A DNA stretch of 9,560 nucleotides, taken from assembly GCA_014378155.1 (NCBI GenBank), contig JACMOF010000092.1:1-9560 (forward strand), in the 5' to 3' direction. The notes beneath the pieces are model-generated. The model was not told where the DNA came from. It did no database searches and saw only the letters and a list, made by a program, of their open reading frames with translations. Source of the stretch: Caulobacter sp. GTDB lineage: Bacteria; Pseudomonadota; Alphaproteobacteria; Caulobacterales; Caulobacteraceae. Positions 7,583-9,560 of this stretch are shown here, in pieces. Made by a program: the position numbers and the translations under genes. The stretch's first letter is position 1; each line of letters opens with the position of its first letter.

Positions 7583-7613
7583 CGCTTCCGGCCATCTCGC
7601 GGCGACACTAGGA

Positions 7614-7635
7614 AGACAATTTGTCTGACGACAAG
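7614..7635 (-). promoter_or_regulatory. Compound GntR/FadR-type operator upstream of the regulator gene
   Basis: AGACAATTTGTCTGACGACAAG carries the core TTGTCTGAC (7621-7629) and two overlapping perfect inverted repeats: AGACAA-T-TTGTCT (7614-7626) and TTGTC-TGAC-GACAA (7621-7634). It thus has several TTGTC/GACAA half-sites in a row, about 30 bases upstream of the chosen GntR start. Negative autoregulation is the natural reading. I see no clear promoter; TTGTCGT and CCTAGTGT, 15 bases apart on the minus strand, are a weak candidate. Confidence 0.65.
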
Positions 7636-7790
7636 AAAATTTCAGGGTCGACCATGGCCCGGCCACGATCCGGCCAGACTCGCGAGTAACACAATGATTA
7701 CGACAGGCGACAGGTGGTGGTGTTTTACCAGGGTCGAAATTCTAAGCGTTTTTCTTTCCTGTTCTTGCGGCCTCCGCCACGGAAGCTAGT

Positions 7791-7817
7791 TTGACAGCTC
7801 ATCTAAATTGCTATTTG
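7791..7817 (+). promoter_or_regulatory. Predicted housekeeping promoter of araD1
   Basis: TTGACAG (7791-7797), 12 bases, then GCTATTTG (7810-7817). The -35 is near perfect and the -10 agrees with the first half of the Caulobacter form GCTANAWC. Spacing is identical to that of the dehydratase promoter. Transcription would start near 7824, about 33 bases before the ATG. Confidence 0.6.
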
Positions 7818-7828
7818 TCAGACTTAAT
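7813..7828 (+). promoter_or_regulatory. GntR/FadR-type operator overlapping the araD1 -10
   Basis: ATTTGTCAGACTTAAT contains the core TTGTCAGAC (7815-7823). It overlaps the predicted -10 and start of transcription in nearly the same position (one base different) as at the dehydratase promoter, as expected for a repressor site. Confidence 0.65.
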
Positions 7829-7856
7829 GGCGGACGGCGCGTGAGGCGGATAGAGC

Positions 7857-8849
7857 ATGGTGTTTCGGTTCGTGCAGTTGAAGGAACCGGACCGGCGAAC
7901 CCTCGCCGCGGTCAACGACGCCGGCCGGGCCCGCCGCGTGGAAGTGGCCGATACGCTCTATGATCTTGCTCAGATGGCGCTTGGCGTCGGCGCCACCCTA
8001 GTCGAGGCGGCGCAGTCGAGCCCGCTGGGCGAAGAGATCGACATCCCCTCGGCGCTCGCCGATGGCCGGGTCCTGGCTCCCATCGACCATGTTGACCCCG
8101 CCCACCTCATCCTGACCGGCACGGGCCTGACCCATCTGGGTTCGGCCGAAGGGCGTGACAAGATGCACAAGGCCGCCCAGGCCGGAGAACAGCTCACCGA
8201 CTCCATGCGCATGTTCCTGATGGGCGTCGAGGGCGGAAAGCCCGCCCCAGGCGCCGTCGGGGCGCAGCCGGAATGGTTCTACAAGGGCGATGGCTCGCAC
8301 GTGGTCGGGCCGGGCAGTCCCCTCACCTCGCCCGCCTTCGCCCAGGACGGCGGCGAGGAGCCCGAGATCGCGGGCGTCTATCTGATCGGATCGGACGGTT
8401 CGCCCCACCGCCTGGGCTTTTGCCTGGCCAACGAGTTTTCCGACCATATCGTCGAGCGTGGGAACTATCTGTGGCTGGCTCACTCCAAGCTGCGCCAAGC
8501 TGCCCTGGGTCCCGAGCTGCTGACCGGCGAACTGCCCGCCGACGTCCGCGGCGCCAGCCGCATACTGCGCGGCAATGAGATCGTCTGGGAAAAGCCTTTC
8601 CTGTCGGGCGAGGTCAACATGTCCCACACCATCGCCAACCTCGAACATCACCATTTCAAGTACGACCTGTTTCGTCGCCCAGGCGATATTCACATCCACT
8701 TCTTCGGCGCCGCCACCCTGTCGTTCTCCGAGGGGTTCCAGACCAAGCTGGACGACATTTTCGAGATCAGCGCCGCGCCCTTCCTCTACCCCGCCCGAAA
8801 CAGCCTGGCCCAGGCGCAGCCACGTCAGGTGACGGTGCGCAGTCTGTGA
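7857..8849 (+). CDS. araD1: AraD1/GguC-family protein of the FAH superfamily
   Basis: This 330-residue protein belongs to the fumarylacetoacetate hydrolase fold, in the branch annotated as AraD1 or GguC and usually found in L-arabinose gene sets. By position it most likely acts on 2-keto-3-deoxy-L-arabonate, giving 2-oxoglutarate semialdehyde, the step between the dehydratase and the aldehyde dehydrogenase; this is inferred from context. Visible marks are LTGTGLTHLGSAEGRDKMH (86-104), PEWFYKGDGSHVVGPG (138-153), EPEIAGVYLIG (168-178), GFCLANEFSDHIVERGNY (187-204), AHSKLRQAALGPELL (208-222) and IANLEHHHFKYDLF. E168 and E170 match the E-x-E metal pair of FAH enzymes; where most have Asp in ANDVS, this one has Glu (E193, ANEFSDH). 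The start ATG at 7857 has AGGCGG seven bases upstream. It is divergent from the GntR gene and 260 bases before the aldehyde dehydrogenase on the same strand. The family call is firm; the exact reaction is not. Confidence 0.85.
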   Translation: MVFRFVQLKEPDRRTLAAVNDAGRARRVEVADTLYDLAQMALGVGATLVEAAQSSPLGEEIDIPSALADGRVLAPIDHVDPAHLILTGTGLTHLGSAEGRDKMHKAAQAGEQLTDSMRMFLMGVEGGKPAPGAVGAQPEWFYKGDGSHVVGPGSPLTSPAFAQDGGEEPEIAGVYLIGSDGSPHRLGFCLANEFSDHIVERGNYLWLAHSKLRQAALGPELLTGELPADVRGASRILRGNEIVWEKPFLSGEVNMSHTIANLEHHHFKYDLFRRPGDIHIHFFGAATLSFSEGFQTKLDDIFEISAAPFLYPARNSLAQAQPRQVTVRSL

Positions 8850-9109
8850 CGGTCTGAAAGCTCGGCATCGCGATTGAAACGTGCAGGGCCAGTTGAAACT
8901 GTCACACGGCGCCGCCAAATTGTGGACCGATGTGACCCCGATCCTTGAGGCGCCTGGCGCCGAGCCTCCCGGTCGCTACAACGCCTTCGCCAATCTGATC
9001 GCCAACCGTCAAAAGCGACGTGGATATCAGCCCGTTGCGCCACGTCCGCCGCCCCCCTTTTGGGGCGAAGGGCGTTGCGCCAGCCCTTGTGGAACAAGCG
9101 AGTATCCAA
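8850..9109. other. Gap between araD1 and the aldehyde dehydrogenase
   Basis: These 260 bases hold no convincing gene; a GTG-started frame from 8881 lacks family resemblance. Seen here are a perfect GGCGCC-T-GGCGCC palindrome (8949-8961), two TTGAAAC copies (8874-8880 and 8893-8899), and the hairpin with flanking direct repeats listed separately. No copy of TTGTCWGAC and no good promoter is evident, so the dehydrogenase may be cotranscribed with araD1 despite the distance. Confidence 0.5.
9033..9082 (+). other. GC hairpin flanked by 10-bp direct repeats before the aldehyde dehydrogenase
   Basis: CGCCCC-CCTTTT-GGGGCG (9050-9067) forms a six-pair GC stem with a six-base loop. It is flanked by exact copies of CGTTGCGCCA at 9033-9042 and 9073-9082. 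There is no U tract after the stem, so a standard terminator is unlikely. Its place 43 bases before the start codon suggests a leader structure, but this is inference. Confidence 0.5.
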
Positions 9110-9560
9110 ATGTCAGACGCCGCGCTGCGAGCTCTCAATCCCGCCACCAACGAGGCCTTCGGGCCAAGCTTCGTCGAGCCGGACGCGGCGGCGATCGCCG
9201 CAGCCTGCGCCGCCGCAGCGGCCGCCTTTGACGTCTATCGCGAGACCGACCTGGAAACCCGAGCGGCGTTTCTGGAGGCGATCGCCAGCGAGATCGAGGC
9301 GATCGGCGACCCACTGATCGAGACCGCCATGGCCGAGACCGGCCTGCCGCAGGCCCGGCTGACCGGAGAGCGCGGCCGCACGACCGGTCAGCTCCGGCTG
9401 TTCGCGCAGGTGGTGCGGCGCGGCGACTGGATCGGCGCGCGCATCGACCCGGCCCAGCCCGACCGCAAGCCCATGCCGCGTTCGGACCTGCGCCAGCGTT
9501 TCATTCCGTTGGGTCCCGTGGTGGTGTTCGGCGCCAGCAACTTCCCACTGGCCTTCTCGA
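9110..9560 (+). CDS. Aldehyde dehydrogenase (NADP-type), likely 2-oxoglutarate semialdehyde dehydrogenase; 3' end outside window
   Basis: This enzyme probably oxidises 2-oxoglutarate semialdehyde (2,5-dioxopentanoate) to 2-oxoglutarate, feeding arabinose carbon into the TCA cycle. About 150 residues are visible. After MSDAALRALNPATNEAFGPSF comes an alanine-rich helix (about 30-39) and YRETDLETRAAFLEAIASEI, then TAMAETGLPQARLTGERGRT, WIGARIDPAQPDRKPMPRSDLR and FIPLGPVVVFGASNFPLAFS at the window edge. The last segment is the Rossmann entry typical of the NADP-type sugar-acid semialdehyde dehydrogenases. The catalytic Cys and Glu lie beyond the window. ATG at 9110 fits the family N-terminus, but no strong ribosome binding site precedes it; GTG at 9089 is in frame and would add seven residues. 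It follows araD1 on the same strand and completes the non-phosphorylative pathway suggested by the neighbours. Other aldehydes cannot be excluded from this fragment. Confidence 0.9.
   Translation, partial: MSDAALRALNPATNEAFGPSFVEPDAAAIAAACAAAAAAFDVYRETDLETRAAFLEAIASEIEAIGDPLIETAMAETGLPQARLTGERGRTTGQLRLFAQVVRRGDWIGARIDPAQPDRKPMPRSDLRQRFIPLGPVVVFGASNFPLAFS

Larger units (their letters stand above)
7583..7856. other. Divergent control region between GntR gene and araD1
   Basis: This 274-base region holds the compound operator near the GntR gene, the araD1 promoter with its operator, and little else recognisable. TGGT-GTTTT-ACCA (7718-7730) is a short inverted repeat that may be a further protein site, but it does not match the shared core. 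No small gene with a ribosome binding site is apparent. Confidence 0.55.

Noticed and set aside
7998..8918. 306-codon minus-strand open frame antisense to araD1
   Set aside because: Antisense shadow; the plus strand has a ribosome binding site, promoter and family motifs.
8881..9231. Possible small protein in the gap before the aldehyde dehydrogenase
   Set aside because: It starts at GTG without a ribosome binding site, overlaps the aldehyde dehydrogenase in another frame and resembles nothing I know.

Overview
The base composition is GC-rich with strong third-position GC bias. Two promoters resemble the Caulobacter housekeeping form (TTGACGS, N10-14, GCTANAWC), and the sugar-acid dehydratase is very like Caulobacter XylD. 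This suggests an alphaproteobacterium of the Caulobacter/Phenylobacterium/Brevundimonas kind. The assignment rests on recalled family resemblance, not on a search.

Layout: positions 2-2017 (+) hold the 3' part of a TonB-dependent outer-membrane receptor whose start lies before the window. Positions 2018-3073 are a decayed strip: a 12-bp tandem duplication over the receptor stop codon, the left end and N-terminal coding part of an IS5-family (IS427-type) insertion sequence, and a frameshifted DEDDh 3'-5' exonuclease pseudogene. Positions 3074-6513 (-) carry two genes that read as one unit, a dehydratase of the IlvD/Edd family (arabinonate/xylonate type) followed by a secreted GH51 alpha-L-arabinofuranosidase, with two hairpins between them. 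Next comes a FadR-type GntR regulator on the minus strand (6785-7582, start uncertain). Divergent from it are an AraD1-family protein of the FAH superfamily (7857-8849, +) and the start of an NADP-type aldehyde dehydrogenase (9110 to the window end, +).

Taken together, the right two thirds look like an L-arabinose utilisation cluster of the non-phosphorylative type. The exported arabinofuranosidase would free L-arabinose from arabinan or arabinoxylan. The dehydratase would turn L-arabonate into 2-keto-3-deoxy-L-arabonate, the AraD1 protein would plausibly make 2-oxoglutarate semialdehyde, and the aldehyde dehydrogenase would oxidise that to 2-oxoglutarate. The arabinose 1-dehydrogenase, lactonase and transporter are not in the window and may lie beyond its right edge.

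The clearest non-coding signal is a shared nine-base palindromic core, TTGTCWGAC, found upstream of the dehydratase, of the GntR gene and of araD1. It fits the GT-N3-AC pattern of FadR-type operators, and at two of the three sites it overlaps the -10 of a promoter with the same spacing. The simplest model is one local repressor controlling both arms of the pathway and itself. I found no CRISPR array, RNA gene, phage or defence system. This is a catabolic locus next to a decayed insertion scar rather than a new kind of system.
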